This document shows positions 23,931 through 35,170 of a stretch of DNA of 64,000 nucleotides, one piece after another. Position 1 is the first letter of the stretch. Each line of letters opens with the position of its first letter. The notes below the pieces were generated by a model, which was given only the letters and a program-made list of their open reading frames with translations, had not been told where the DNA came from and did no database searches. The stretch is from Syngnathus acus. Lineage: Eukaryota; Chordata; Actinopteri; Syngnathiformes; Syngnathidae. Location: the NCBI RefSeq assembly GCF_901709675.1, contig NC_051089.1:2113476-2177475 (forward strand), in the 5' to 3' direction. The position numbers and the translations under genes were made by a program.

Positions 23931-23991
23931 CCTTCCATTATACTTGTTATCTTTGCCTTCAATATGGAAAAAAATCCTTCCATTATACTTG
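23931..23991 (+). repeat. Short direct duplication, period 45
   Basis: CCTTCCATTATACTTG occurs at 23931-23946 and again at 23976-23991, identical over 16 bases, with a partly similar spacer. It is probably a local duplication rather than a transposon footprint. Confidence 0.75.
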
Positions 23992-26363
23992 CTTTATCTG
24001 TTTTTTTCCTCCCGCTTCCCTTTTTTACACAGAAAGTAAAGCTGTGAGTTACTGTCAGAGACAAGCCCTAATAGGTGCCATATCTCAGATCAAAACGTTT
24101 ATTTTTAAAAAGTTTCCTAATTGAGTGCTAAAGAACAGCTCCGATAGGTGTCAAAACTGTCGCGGAGACGAAGGTGGGGGAGGAAAATGGGAGAATCATC
24201 TGTTAGAGCAATCAGATATATCAGCACATGCAGGGTGTTTAAGATCAGGGGATGTTTGAGAATATTTGCCATTTTTCACATGTCCTGAGTATTGTTAGTC
24301 ACCTAAATGTTGAACAGTCAAATTCCTTGTTTGGCACGCTCAAACATGGCAAAGAAAAACTCTTGAATCTTGAATTTTAGGACTCAACGTCTTTTTTCTT
24401 AGCTTTAACTTTTCACACATTATTCATGTCAGTTTATTGAATGTTCTTTAATTGGGTTTTTAGAACATTAAAAAAGGTAAATTTTTTGGTTGTTGCATAA
24501 TCTATTCAAATAATATTGTGTCTCTATTCCCAATGCAACAAGGATTTTCCTTATAGCATTTTGAAATGTGCACAATACTTGTGCTGCCCTGGAAGTATTG
24601 CAGATTAAATTCTTAATCCAATCAGAATACAATCTGTGGGGATTTAAGTGTTTGGACCCGCTCAAGGTTACAACAGCTATTATGAAATGATCCAGGGGTT
24701 GCTAGAAAACACATTTGATATTCAGCCCCCTGAAAATTCTACAGAATAGTACACGAACCAAAGAATTCTACGAGATGACATTTTACCAACAAACAAAAGC
24801 ATTTACAGATTATCTTGATCACAATAACAAGAATTCATAAAATTCCAGATTTTTTTTTACCTTTATTGAAGCTTAATAAATATTATCAGTGACTTCAGTG
24901 ACTACTATTTATGCACCAGCAAAATGTTTCTGAGTAGGATTATTCTAAAACTGCTATTGTGTTTGCTACTGCATATTTGCTTCAGCATACACCATGTGGC
25001 TGATAGCATGGCTTAGCAGATGAATTCAAAATAAAAGGCTTTTTCCTCCACTTGAAATATAGGTCAATCATGCCGAACGGGTTATTTCATAACTAAAGTT
25101 GGTTATGACAATATATATTGGGATAAGGACAATCCATATGATTTCTTTTTTATTCATCCATTGGTAAATATTACCATTTTAGGTATTTGCAGAACCAATT
25201 TTTGGAACAATTACACAAATCATAGAAACAATGGTAGGCTTTGCTTGTATTCTTGAACATGGCAAGAAAAAAAATCGTATTGTTTACAGGCACCATGTTT
25301 ATGATATTTCAATTATAAGTAGCTAGTGTTAACATTTTCCAGTCCAAATATATAACTTTTGTCTTGACAATGTCTTTGATAGTCTGATACTGTGATGTGC
25401 AGTTCAGCATTGCAGTAAATATCAGTTGGAAAACTAAAAAGTAACAACATAAACATTTTTACAATCGATTCAGTAACTCTAACTCTACCCACACAAGTGC
25501 AGAGCCTCAAAGACAAAAACGGCCATGACTCCAAATCCCAGAAGTATCATTCAAATGGAAAATCCGCTTCAAAGTCTTATTTCATCCAACCAAGACTCGT
25601 ACGCTTCTGCCTGAACTACTCGAGTCAAGCCCCACAGGTACCGGGTTTAAAGTCAATATGTTGATAAAGCCACTTAATGATGCCTTCATAGACCAAGAGG
25701 TCTAACAGAGGCTGACCACAGGAGACTTCCCTTTTTTATTTCAACATTTTCACCAGTCCATTTATTTATGAAATTTCCCATTTGCCTCATGTTATTTTTT
25801 TTTAGCCTCCATTTTTCATTTTGTTTGGATGCTCGCTAATGAGTGTTATTCAACTGTGAGCTTGTTTGCCGATGCAAATTTCATTTAATCCAATAACACG
25901 TGTATACAGGCCAAAAGGGCAACAAAAAATGCTAATCTGTGTTGAAATAATGATAATGAGTCAAAATCTCCCAAAATAAATAATGAACAACTTCACATAA
26001 TCGCATTCATTGACTCTTGCATGCTTTTACTGTGTTCTTGCAAAACAATTAGATTTCTCCATATGCTTTTAATCTCCCCAAAATTAAAACATTATTCCAC
26101 CCAAAAAAAAAGACACATAAATTGACTGCACCACTGGCTGCATGTCTTTTTTTTTTAAGCATCCAGATTTGAGCTCTGTTAGTTTTTCAGCACCGGGCAA
26201 CACATCAAAAGCTGTCCTAACATCTGTTGCCCGGGCACACAGATTTTGTCTCGGGATAGTGTTTGATGATGGTCACACACTTGGTACTTGCATTTCCCAG
26301 GGTTCATAGCATGAGGATTTTGCTCAGCAGCAGGAAGTTGGTGGCTCTTTGCTAATCTCACCT

Positions 26364-26384
26364 AAAAAAAATAATAATAATAAT
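26364..26384. repeat. A run followed by (AAT)n
   Basis: A-rich run passing into five ATA/AAT units. Ordinary microsatellite. Confidence 0.85.
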
Positions 26385-27189
26385 GTGGGTGGCCACGAAA
26401 GACCTTTAGAGATCTGCTTCCTCGAAATATTATCTTGAGAGAAGATATATTAATTGCTTACTTGACTATTTGTTCAATCTGGCGGTTTTAGAAGGGGACT
26501 TGGTTTTGTTAGCTGTGACATAACTGCATATCTCACAATACAATTTGCAGGCATCTGTATTTATATCACTATGACGCCAATATCTATATTTTTTCAAATT
26601 AAGATGATGGTGATGTTTTGAACAATCAAAGTTGATGCATACATCGCATTGAAACTAACAACACTTCCAATGAGGCACTTTGACAGCCAATGAGTACTTT
26701 TGCTTTACTTAGGGCCAGTATATTTGTTTTCTATCATGTATTTCTCTGCGGGGTATTTTGTTATGACAATAAAGTTATGTCTTCACTGCCAGTAAATGGA
26801 ACAAAAACAAACAATGTGTAAAGGTAGAAAATTAGGTTGAACAAACATATTTCCCTGGAGTGTATCTTGAGATACTCCATTTCTTTCTTTCCACTGTCCC
26901 AATTAACAGCTTGGGTACCAATTAGCCAAATCAAGTCTTCTCTTACAGGAAGCCCAGGGGGTATGTGTGTCAAGAACCAAAGCTTGAGCTAAAAAAAATA
27001 TGTCAGCAGAAACAGCGTGGGCCTTAGTATGGAATAATTGGGAAAATGAGGATAAATGCTGTTTGCTTTCTGTGCTTGACTCTTGCTCATCAGCCACTCA
27101 CACATCTGCTTGTGCAAACAAGAGAAGGGGAAAAAAAATCCATAATGTCCGGATACATTTGAGTGGTCCTTTTTTTTCCACAGTAAACT

Positions 27190-27350
27190 AGCCGGGGCAA
27201 AATTAATTGAGCCCCGGCTGGATCTAGCAGCTGCCATGTCGTGAAATTCATTACAGTCTAACGTGATTACGTTTCTAAGGGCGGCGATTTCCAGCCAGTA
27301 TGCTGCAGCGGCCGGTTTGTTGCAAGAGATTAGCAAAGGTGCCATGGGAC
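27190..27350. promoter_or_regulatory. High-complexity block with perfect GC-rich inverted repeat
   Basis: AGCCGGGGC at 27190-27198 pairs perfectly with GCCCCGGCT at 27211-27219 around a 12-base loop that contains AATTAATT, a homeodomain core. The following 130 bases are unique and evenly mixed (AACGTGATTACG near 27259, GGGCGGCGATTTCC near 27278). An open frame covers it on the minus strand, but the peptide is alanine-rich with no known domain. It could be a conserved non-coding element; the hairpin could instead matter in RNA. Confidence 0.28.
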
Positions 27351-27434
27351 ATTCCTTTTATTTTATCCCAAAAATATCGCATAATATATACCATATTGTC
27401 ATCTATTTATATACCTATGCCAGTAAAATACAAC

Positions 27435-27495
27435 TTTATTTATTTATTTATTTATTTGGCTTCCGAATTTGACTCTGACATTATTATTATTATTT
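27435..27495. repeat. (TTTA)n and (ATT)n tracts
   Basis: TTTA tetramers at 27435-27457 and ATT trimers at 27480-27495, separated by GGCTTCCGAATTTGACTCTG. Low-complexity sequence. Confidence 0.9.
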
Positions 27496-28439
27496 CTTAT
27501 TTATTACTTCTCTGTGCCAAATTTACAAGATATATTTTCACTTGAGAGATCCAGTAAGTGAGATACAAAATACAGAGTGAGAAAAGCAACCATACGCTTT
27601 AGCTCACAATTGTACTAATAATAAAGGCAGCGTCAGAACTTCATGACTCCAATTTGGCGTAGTATGTCTAATGAGGAGCGTTGCAGAAAATTTGAAAAAA
27701 GCTTTTTTTTAGTTAGCAAACAAAGCCTTGCTTACTGTGCCAGCCAGGTGCCTTTAGGATAACGAGGTGTGCAGATCGGGTTATGTCAGACGTAGCAAAC
27801 CGAACTGCACGGACAACCTGTAGGCTGTTCTGAAAGCCAACAAGTTTATTGCAACAAATGACTGAACACGCTTGCCTCTTTATTAAAATTGCAAACGAGT
27901 TGACACGAAGATGCCAGACAAAGTGGTCCGTGATTCAAATGAGATTCATGGATGACTTTTATTAGTCCTTGCGGTCCCAATAAACTTCTGACTTGAACAT
28001 TTGTGAGATGGAGTTTTTAAATATACATTCTTCTGAGAGGAATATTTATTGAGAACCAGCTCAAAGGTGGAAATCTTTTGTTTAAATGCTCCGGACAAGA
28101 TCATATTTTAATTATGACTGGTTAAATTATTGACTTTGAATGTTGCCTATTCAAATGTGCACCTCTAGACGTGAACTTGAATTTGATCTTCTCCACTGCT
28201 ACTGACAAAATGTATTCGTAGTTTGAGGACATCATTAAAATGATTTATTCAAATTATTCTCATCCTTTTCTGATCAGGAATTATTTAACAATAATAGTGT
28301 AGCTTTATCCTTATTCCAGAACTATTTAGAACCTCTTAAGAAGCTTAATGGACTCATGTGTTTGCTTTTAAATGCTTAAATAAGTGATAGGATGAAGCAG
28401 AAATAGTTCCAAGTCACCAGACTGACGATTGGTGAGGCC

Positions 28440-28530
28440 AAGTCACTAAGTGAGGCCATTGTGTCACATTACAGTGGCTCTCTCTTCTCTATATAAACGT
28501 TCTTGAGTGCACATGGCAAGTATTTTAGAA
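28440..28530 (+). promoter_or_regulatory. TATA-box-like core
   Basis: TATATAAA at 28490-28497 lies in a CTCTCTTCTC pyrimidine context. No clear initiator, CCAAT box or downstream gene is visible, so promoter activity is only a possibility. A TATATAAA is expected by chance several times in AT-rich sequence of this length. Confidence 0.12.
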
Positions 28531-29132
28531 TAGAGGGATTGCTCACGTGGTCATCAAATTCAAATTAATAAAGTTAGATAAGCCTGTCAGTAAAAGGTTG
28601 GATTTAATTGAATTAACCCGGAAGGTGTTTTGATGTTTCCTCCGGTGTTTGAAAATCTATTTGTGAAAGGCCCTTGCCCCCTTAACGATAATTCAAGTTT
28701 CCATGTGAGCAGCAAACAACTGAGAAGTGTCAACGTGAGGATTGACATCAGCGTAATACAGAATCGCTTCGGTCTCTTGGTCACGTTTGCGTTTGTGTCG
28801 CCGGGTGTTGCTCATCCTATTTTATATTCAGATTGCAATTTTTAGAAGTAAGAATCAGAAATGCTTTGGAGTGTATGTGTGAGACAAATTACAAACTTTC
28901 TGCTTACCAAAATGTTTGCCTCCAATTACTGGACTGTATCACTTTTCTGGCTCGTAATAACACGTATTTTCTAAGATCCCGGGGTATAAACAGGACACAT
29001 CCAGAAAATACGGCAGGCCAGGAAAGGCACGCCAACTTTAACCCTGCTTACTTCACTGGTTCTTTAACAAGCCGAAACATGTCAGGTAATGCAACCTAAA
29101 ATACTTTGTTTGAGATAAAAGAACCAGTGAAG

Positions 29133-29304
29133 TACCGTATTTTCCGCACTATAAGGCGCACTGGATTATAAGGCGCACCTTCAATGAACGGCCCATTTTA
29201 AAACTTTGTCCATATATAAGGCGCACTGGATTATAAGGCGCACTGTCGGCTTTTGAGAAAATTTGAGGTTTTTAGGTGCGCCTTATAGTGCGGAAAATAC
29301 GGTA
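29133..29304. mobile_element. CCGTATTTTCC-end MITE, well-preserved copy
   Basis: The first 29 bases (29133-29161, starting TACCGTATTTTCCGCAC) are repeated perfectly in inverse at the right end (29276-29304, ending GGAAAATACGGTA). Inside are two further copies of a CTGGATTATAAGGCGCAC unit, so the element is itself repetitive. TA lies at both edges, which would fit a TA target duplication (Tc1/mariner), but other copies here do not share it, so I leave the superfamily open. The perfect ends suggest recent insertion. No coding capacity. Confidence 0.88.
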
Positions 29305-30350
29305 ATTGAAAAGTGAAAACAAAATGAATTTAACCCTGCTTTTTATTTTGATGCTCAAGGTTAAGGTGGTCTGATACAAGAGATCACTTCTTTCAAATTG
29401 GTGGATTACTTCAAACTGAAATAATATATTTCACAACACAGTCGGGTTTAGTTCACATTTACAGCTGCGGCTCTGTTTTTTGCCACAGTGCAATGAAGAA
29501 ATTCTCGACCTTAACATCCTGATGGATCATGATGCTGTAACAATTCTCCGCGGTTATTCAAGTATGAATAGTCCAGTCAAATGTGACATTCAGGGTTTCA
29601 TTGATCTAAAAAAAAAAAAAAAAATGACTCTTAAGACTTTGATTTCCAATAGCGAGCTCTCACATATACATCAACCAACCTAGCACATTTAGCATTGTTT
29701 CCCGTGAAAGAGAAACGACAAAGGGCCGTAAGAGGTGCATAATAAAACCAACACGGCTGCTATTTCTTAAGACGCATACACCCCAGAGACAAACTTGATT
29801 TGTCTCCTTTTTTTCATACATATGTACCACTTTGGAAGTGTTGGGAGGGAAGGGAATTAGGGATTTAAAACAGTAGGTATCAAAGGCAATGCAGCAGTTT
29901 ATTTTTCCCACAAATGCTCAAACCAAACAATCATGTGCATTTACTGGATTTCCTGACACACTTTTCTCCCCGCCTCATATTCAAAGAAGTGCATCCCTAT
30001 CCAGAAACCTGGCACTGTCACTAATTTTTCTCCTTGTCAGAGACAAAGAGGGTTTTAGGGCTGTAGGAGTTCTTGCAGTGAGCTCCGCCACTTGCAGGCA
30101 ATATTTCACCCCATCCATCTAGCAAGGATAATAGAGTGTCCTTGCTTTTCAACGCCTGGAGGAGTGACCAGTTATCACGAGCCAGCAGCCCTGTTGTTAA
30201 TAAAACCGGGATGGGAGGATCAAGTTGAGGATAAAAAGAAGAAAGACACACGAGGGGGTAGAGGACAAACGGGTACATGTTATTTTGACAGATGTCTCCG
30301 ACCGGTGAAGTTAATGTGATCAGCAATTAGTTACAGAGTTGGCATCTTAC

Positions 30351-30379
30351 CTTTGAAGATAAATTTAGACCCACAATCA
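30351..30379 (-). other. Candidate 29-base exon
   Basis: On the minus strand a pyrimidine-rich stretch (TTCTTCTCACTTCTCCTCG), a branch-point-like CTAAAC and CACAG precede 29 bases, which end AAAG directly before the strong donor GTAAGA (GT at 30350-30349). Two of three frames are open (DCGSKFIFK or IVGLNLSSK). The length is not a multiple of three, so skipping would shift frame. No neighbouring exon is recognised on this strand. Splice signals are seen; exon status is inferred. Confidence 0.2.
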
Positions 30380-30844
30380 CTGTGTTTAGGTCATGGCGAG
30401 GAGAAGTGAGAAGAATTGCAGTGGAGAGAAAGGGCGTGCAATAATGGGCTGATCTAGCTAATGGCCAAACTGACCTTCAGAGAAAGTCAAACATTAAGAC
30501 GAGAATGTAGTGTGTCATACAAACCCATTGCATCTTATTCCAGCCTTTTGCATTTGAATTGTTGAAGGCTGTCTCAGATTTTTTATTACTCCGTGTGATG
30601 TTATTGTAAGTGTTCATTAGTTAACTATGCATTTATTTCACTGTGTAAAGGTCAGGTGTCTTTGTTTTGTTTGTCATTGAACATTCCTCAGTCTGTACCA
30701 ATGTATATGATGAATGCTTGGCTGTTTTTTTGTTTTAAAAAAAAGCAAGTTGGGGCCCGCGAGTCCACTGCCGAGAGAAAAATGCTTGGATTTACCAAAA
30801 TTCACCGAATTGTAATTTATGATGAATTTGGGGGGGTTTGTCAA

Positions 30845-30925
30845 GTCATGTCAAGTTAATTTATATCGCCCTAAATCACAAGAATCTCACATCCACAGTT
30901 GACGCTACATATCGGAATACATATT
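30845..30925. mobile_element. Fragment of a dispersed fish repeat, probably LINE-derived
   Basis: GTCAAGTTAATTTATATCGC followed by CCTAAATCACAAGAATCTCA resembles the widespread fish block TTTATTTATATAGCCCTAAATCACA, usually attributed to LINE 3' regions. Only this block is recognisable. The family assignment is from memory. Confidence 0.45.
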
Positions 30926-31436
30926 TGAGAAATGATTTGCTCCAATCTTAGAATCGGTCACAGAAATGGCGAAGTTGAGTGAAGTGTAATGATATCAATC
31001 TGGTGCCAATGTAACAGGGAATGAGCAAATTGGTTTCTGTGCGTGTTTACTGTAGCTCAAGGATCATTGCTGCACGCCTGCGGTTAAAAGAAAAAAAGCC
31101 TCTGTTGGCAATGGGAAACAACAAAATTTGTGGCAGCAAATACAATATGCTGCTTATATCATAACAAAGAAAAAAATGTTTGTATGATTTACAGAAGACA
31201 GATCACATAGTGAAAGGAGGCATATTATTTTGAAAAGAATAATTTAGAGTTGGGCACAGGCTGAAGTTTTTGAATTAAAAAATGCAAAGGAATTTTTTTG
31301 TCAAGACTACACAGGGCTTTAGAGAGGCTTCTATTCGAGTCCCTGGATGCTGTTAGTGTTTACTTTGGGGGAACTAAACTTATTTTAATGAAAATTAGAT
31401 ATATTAAAGAATGAAAAGAGCAATTGTATTGGAATC

Positions 31437-31565
31437 CACAAAATATTTAATATTTAATTTAATATTATAAAATATTCTTTTTATTATTATTTATAAATAT
31501 TGATTATTATTCTTTATAAATGATTGATTTATTTTAATATTTTACAATAGAATTATATTTAATAA
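31437..31565. repeat. AT-rich low-complexity block
   Basis: Almost pure A and T, with repeated AATATTTAAT, TTATTATT and TTTATAAAT units. No period is maintained. Possible matrix-attachment-like sequence, but composition is the only support. Confidence 0.8.
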
Positions 31566-32643
31566 GTTCTAGCTATCTGTGATATGTGCTCATTACTGTG
31601 GTAGAAAAATTGTGACATCCAAGTTGCATTAAAAAAAAAACAAGAACGGCCTTTGGAGGTTTTGTTATGTGGGAAGGACCAGAAGTCTTCAATCAAAAAA
31701 GCATCATGTGCTTCACAACCACAGAGGGATAAAATATCATAGCATACTGGGAATGTTGTGCTGCTGAATTGTATATATGTGCAGGCGTTTGACCTCTTGT
31801 GCCGACTGGAGCCACAACGGTCTAATCAGTGCAGCAAAAGATGCTACCTGAGGGCTTGTAGCCAGCCTATTGGGAATTTGAGGAGGGGGGGGACTTCCAT
31901 TGGCAATATTTACAGTAGATGTGTACTGCTGCCTTGCGAGCCATCCCCACGTGTTGATATTCAACCCACAAGAACACAGGTGCTAAATGTTTAATGTGTT
32001 GATGACTAATGACAATATACAGTAAGTATGCTGCAAGATAATGCTTTCTAGAGGCAGCAACACATTTGAGGTTTGGACAAGAAAAACATAACCACCTTGT
32101 TTGGACACATTTCAATTGATGTGATGCTTTTTAGGAATTTGTGTGCCTAAATGTGGATTGGTATCGCATTTTGTAATAATAATAGTTTTTGGACATTTTG
32201 CAACATTACGTTTTTTTTACATAAAAGATTTGTCCCAGCTGCTCGTCCTATCTAGCCAGTCGTTACTATGTTGGCACATGGTGAGGGTGTGTGTCCGAAG
32301 TAGACAAAATAATAATTCATATGGACCCTATAGACATCATTATGTTGTTGTCAGCCTGCACTTCCCTATTATCCTTGCGGACCTTACAAACAAGCTATTT
32401 GCGGGTGTTGTCTTCATAGAATATTCTACTATAGTACTGGGATCATAATCACAATCATTGCTCAGGTACATCAAGAAAATAAAATTTTTCAAAGACGTTC
32501 GCTGAGGCACAAATTAACTTGATGACACAGTTCATAATGTAATGCGAATGTGGTAAGACACCTTGCTCGCAAGGAAACTTCACTTTGTTTATGTGCTGTT
32601 TAGATAATGGAAGAGGAAGAGAAACTGACATCAAGATTTTTCA

Positions 32644-32669
32644 GTGTGTGTGTGCGTGCGTGCGTGTGC
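32644..32669. repeat. (GT)n(GC)n microsatellite
   Basis: GTGTGTGTG followed by three TGCG units. Z-DNA-prone alternating purine-pyrimidine run. Confidence 0.9.
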
Positions 32670-33081
32670 ATAACAACACAAGCAATCTCCACAAACCCCC
32701 AAATGACTATCATGCTGTTTTCCAAGTATGGCGTTAATGAGTCTAATGCTTATTACTCAAGTAAAAATGGCAATATGTTTTCATCGCGTTAGGCAATGAA
32801 CCTAATGATGTTGTAACTACAATGTAAGGCAATTTCTAATGAATGACAAATATACACGGTATGGGAAGAGGAAATGGGGAGCTTGTAAACAGGACTAGGC
32901 ATGCTTGAATGATTAGAATGAGAAGCAAACACTTTGCTGAGTTTGGAACAAGTCAGTTCAACTTAAGAAAAATTCCCTTATGATTGGATTTAATTTATAA
33001 AATTTAATGAGATGCATGAATGTAAGGTGATTAATGGCAAATGGGACCATTTGTACTCACTAAGGGCGTGCAAGGGGTCCA

Positions 33082-33151
33082 ATATTCAGGGTTGAGCTCA
33101 GCTCGGGGACGTAGGTCCAGATATTCAGGGTTCAGTTCAGTTCGGGCGCGT
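33082..33151 (+). repeat. Imperfect tandem duplication, period 39
   Basis: ATATTCAGGGTT begins at 33082 and again at 33121; each copy continues with a GCTCAGCTCGGG or TTCAGTTCGGG segment. The two differ by a few substitutions. It does not match the other repeats in this window. Confidence 0.7.
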
Positions 33152-33699
33152 GTTAATGTTCCCTTTAATAAAGATTAGAAAATTAAAGTTAGAAAATGGT
33201 GGGTTGAATTAGCATGAGACCATATTTTTTTTAAAAAAGCATTTGTCAAAGGTGCAGATAGTAATTTGCTAAATACATTCAACAGCTGTTACATTCCACT
33301 GGGCTATGACATGAAATTACCTCAAGAGGAATGCAAAACACTTTAAAACACAGAAGTCGTCATTTAATTCAAACCTATTATAGCGTTCTCAAAGGAGCAG
33401 AATCAAGATAAATCATGAAGCGGTTTCACGACAACTTGTCACGGCGGCGCAATTAAACATGTAAATTCAGCATCGTTTAATGAGATTTCGAAAAGAAATT
33501 CCTGCTAAATTATGAGTAAATACCATCACACACCGTTTTTGTTACATTTCTTGGGCCATGTGCCCTAGATTATACGGCAAGTCAGTGGAATGGACTGAAT
33601 CTTGTGGGCCCCGTGAGGTCTATGATGTATACTGTAATTATCTGCTGATTCTCAAAATGGCCGCGTGTAATGAGGCTACTCTGTATGAAACCTCAGGCA

Positions 33700-33860
33700 T
33701 AAATCACTGTCTTTAGCCGACTTCCAGATGAACAGCATCACCACGGAGCTGAAGAAATAACGACGGATTTGTAGCAGTTAGCCGTGTTAAACTTCATCAT
33801 CATCAACAAAGACAATATTGTTGCTTTAACTTCACTGGCACAATTTTCGGCCTCCATCAA
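33700..33860. promoter_or_regulatory. Candidate regulatory block with paired SOX-like sites
   Basis: AACAAAG at 33805-33811 (SOX/TCF core) is followed immediately by the perfect 10-base palindrome ACAATATTGT at 33812-33821, which is two inverted ACAAT SOX cores. The surrounding sequence is unique and evenly mixed. The motifs are seen; binding is inferred. Confidence 0.22.
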
Positions 33861-34143
33861 AAGACTCCAAATACCTGCAGAGTTATCTCCCAAAATTTGG
33901 TAAGCAATGTATTATCTGCTAGCTGCTTTATTGCTTTGCGAAAAAGAGGTAGGATTTGTTTATTAATGCTGCATTGTATTAAATGGCAGCCTGCCAGTGT
34001 GTCTGTCTGGCTCCTGTGACCAGCATCAAAAGCTTTCTCTATAATGTGCACTGCAAATGGACATTTAACACATACCTGTATGAAGAATTATGTATTTTTT
34101 ATGTTCATACACCCCGTCACCCTGATATTGAAATATGCCGATA

Positions 34144-34418
34144 CATAATGTTGAACACTCTTTTTTGTCACGAGCCACATCATACTCATTGTTTCCCTCG
34201 GAGGGCCATTATGATTGTCTTCGATATAAAGTATACGCTACAAAACAAACTGATGAATAACTAGTTTTGAAAACTGTAATGAATGGTAATAAAAATTGCA
34301 ACCAATATCAAGACAATTTGTACTTTTAGAAATGACACAAAGTCGATGCAAAATCTGTCTTGCAAAATGATATGGCGGGCCGTATCTGGCCCCCGGGGCC
34401 TTGAGTTTGACACCTACG
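34144..34418 (+). mobile_element. Non-autonomous hAT-type MITE, copy 3
   Basis: Left end CATAATGTTGAACACTC is a degenerate form of the family start; right end GAGTTTGACACCTACG is good. Shared internal blocks: TTTTGTCACGAGCC, GTTTCCCTCGGAGGGCC, GATGAATAACTAGTTTTGAA and GGCCGTATCTGGCCCCC. No clear target-site duplication remains. Same orientation as the copy at 5922. No coding capacity. Confidence 0.85.
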
Positions 34419-34942
34419 GTATACACCGAAGAGGCTCTCCTCACAACAGCCTAAACATACTTTGAAATATGGTCTGAATAGATTCGCGGCACATTGACTA
34501 TTGACGGGAAGAAAATGTGGTAAGGAGTTGACTATTGCTGATATTACCTATGAGGAAAAATATTTGATCAAGGCTAATCAAAATACATCTTTGTATTCAT
34601 TGTTTGTTCACATTTTTTGCTTACATTCTGTCCCAGCTCTTTGTTGTTTTCTTGGATTTGACAAGACTGAAAATGTTTCAGGCATTCAGCAAATGTAAAC
34701 AAAGTGATATGGGCCACTTGAAAGGGAATACTAAATAGGGAAAAAAAAATGCACTGTGCTTATTCCAGCCTGTTTGTTGAAATCTTGGAATAGCAAGAGA
34801 TGATAACGGGACTATTAATAACACTGATATCTGAGCACAAATACATACAGAGTGTGTAGAAAAGTGTACCCTAAGCAATGAACACAGTTCGGTTTGTAAG
34901 CCCATTTTCAACCTTGTAGATGTTTTGTTTTTTTTCTTACAG

Positions 34943-34955
34943 GGAACATGGAAAG
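34943..34955 (+). other. Candidate 13-base microexon
   Basis: A long pyrimidine tract (TGTTTTGTTTTTTTTCTTAC) leads to AG at 34941-34942, then the 13 bases GGAACATGGAAAG, then the near-consensus donor GTAAGAAA at 34956. Both splice sites are strong and face each other at microexon distance. If real, inclusion would shift frame. A TTCAAC branch-point-like core lies at about 34908. No flanking exons are recognised, so a chance pairing remains likely. Confidence 0.2.
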
Positions 34956-34989
34956 GTAAGAAATAGTATCATGGTGTTGAATCTCCCCA

Positions 34990-35170
34990 TGGGGCCTTTA
35001 AAGTCATTCTGCTGAACTTGTGGGCGAGTAGATGAGTTTCATTAGGAGGATAAAACACACTTTAATTAGCTTTACAATTAGCCGAGTGTTGCCAAACCAT
35101 CCCAGTCACAGCAGACCTTTAGTTCTGTTTAATTACATTGGAGATATCACAGTATGCACTCTTCCCTGAC
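34990..35170. promoter_or_regulatory. Homeodomain-motif-rich block
   Basis: TTTAATTAGC near 35062, CAATTAGC near 35077 and TTTAATTAC near 35128 give three TAATTA-class cores in 80 bases, in unique sequence of mixed composition. No repeat family or open frame accounts for it. A candidate enhancer only. Confidence 0.22.

Larger units (their letters stand above)
22249..29132. other. Gene-free stretch, mostly unique
   Basis: No gene is recognisable; open frames are short, and several are explained by T or A runs. Contents: a 12-base C run at 23715-23726, a short direct duplication at 23931-23991, an AAT microsatellite at 26364-26384, a high-complexity block with a perfect inverted repeat at 27.2 kb, TTTA/ATT tracts at 27.4 kb and a TATA-like core at 28.49 kb. 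GGGGGCAGTGTGGC near 22292 resembles part of a CTCF site. Confidence 0.5.
29305..34143. other. Gene-free stretch
   Basis: No gene is recognisable. Contents: a 17-base A run at 29608-29624, a minus-strand candidate mini-exon at 30351-30379, a LINE-like fragment at 30.85 kb, an AT-rich block at 31.44-31.57 kb, a GT/GC microsatellite at 32.64 kb, an imperfect duplication at 33.08 kb and a SOX-motif block at 33.8 kb. The remainder is unique AT-rich sequence. Confidence 0.5.

Noticed and set aside
26989-27345. 118-codon minus-strand frame with alanine-rich start
   Set aside because: It reads across the hairpin block and then T-rich DNA. No domain or splice support.
28490-28497. TATATAAA as an active promoter
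   Set aside because: No initiator, start-site context or downstream gene. Kept only as a low-confidence motif.
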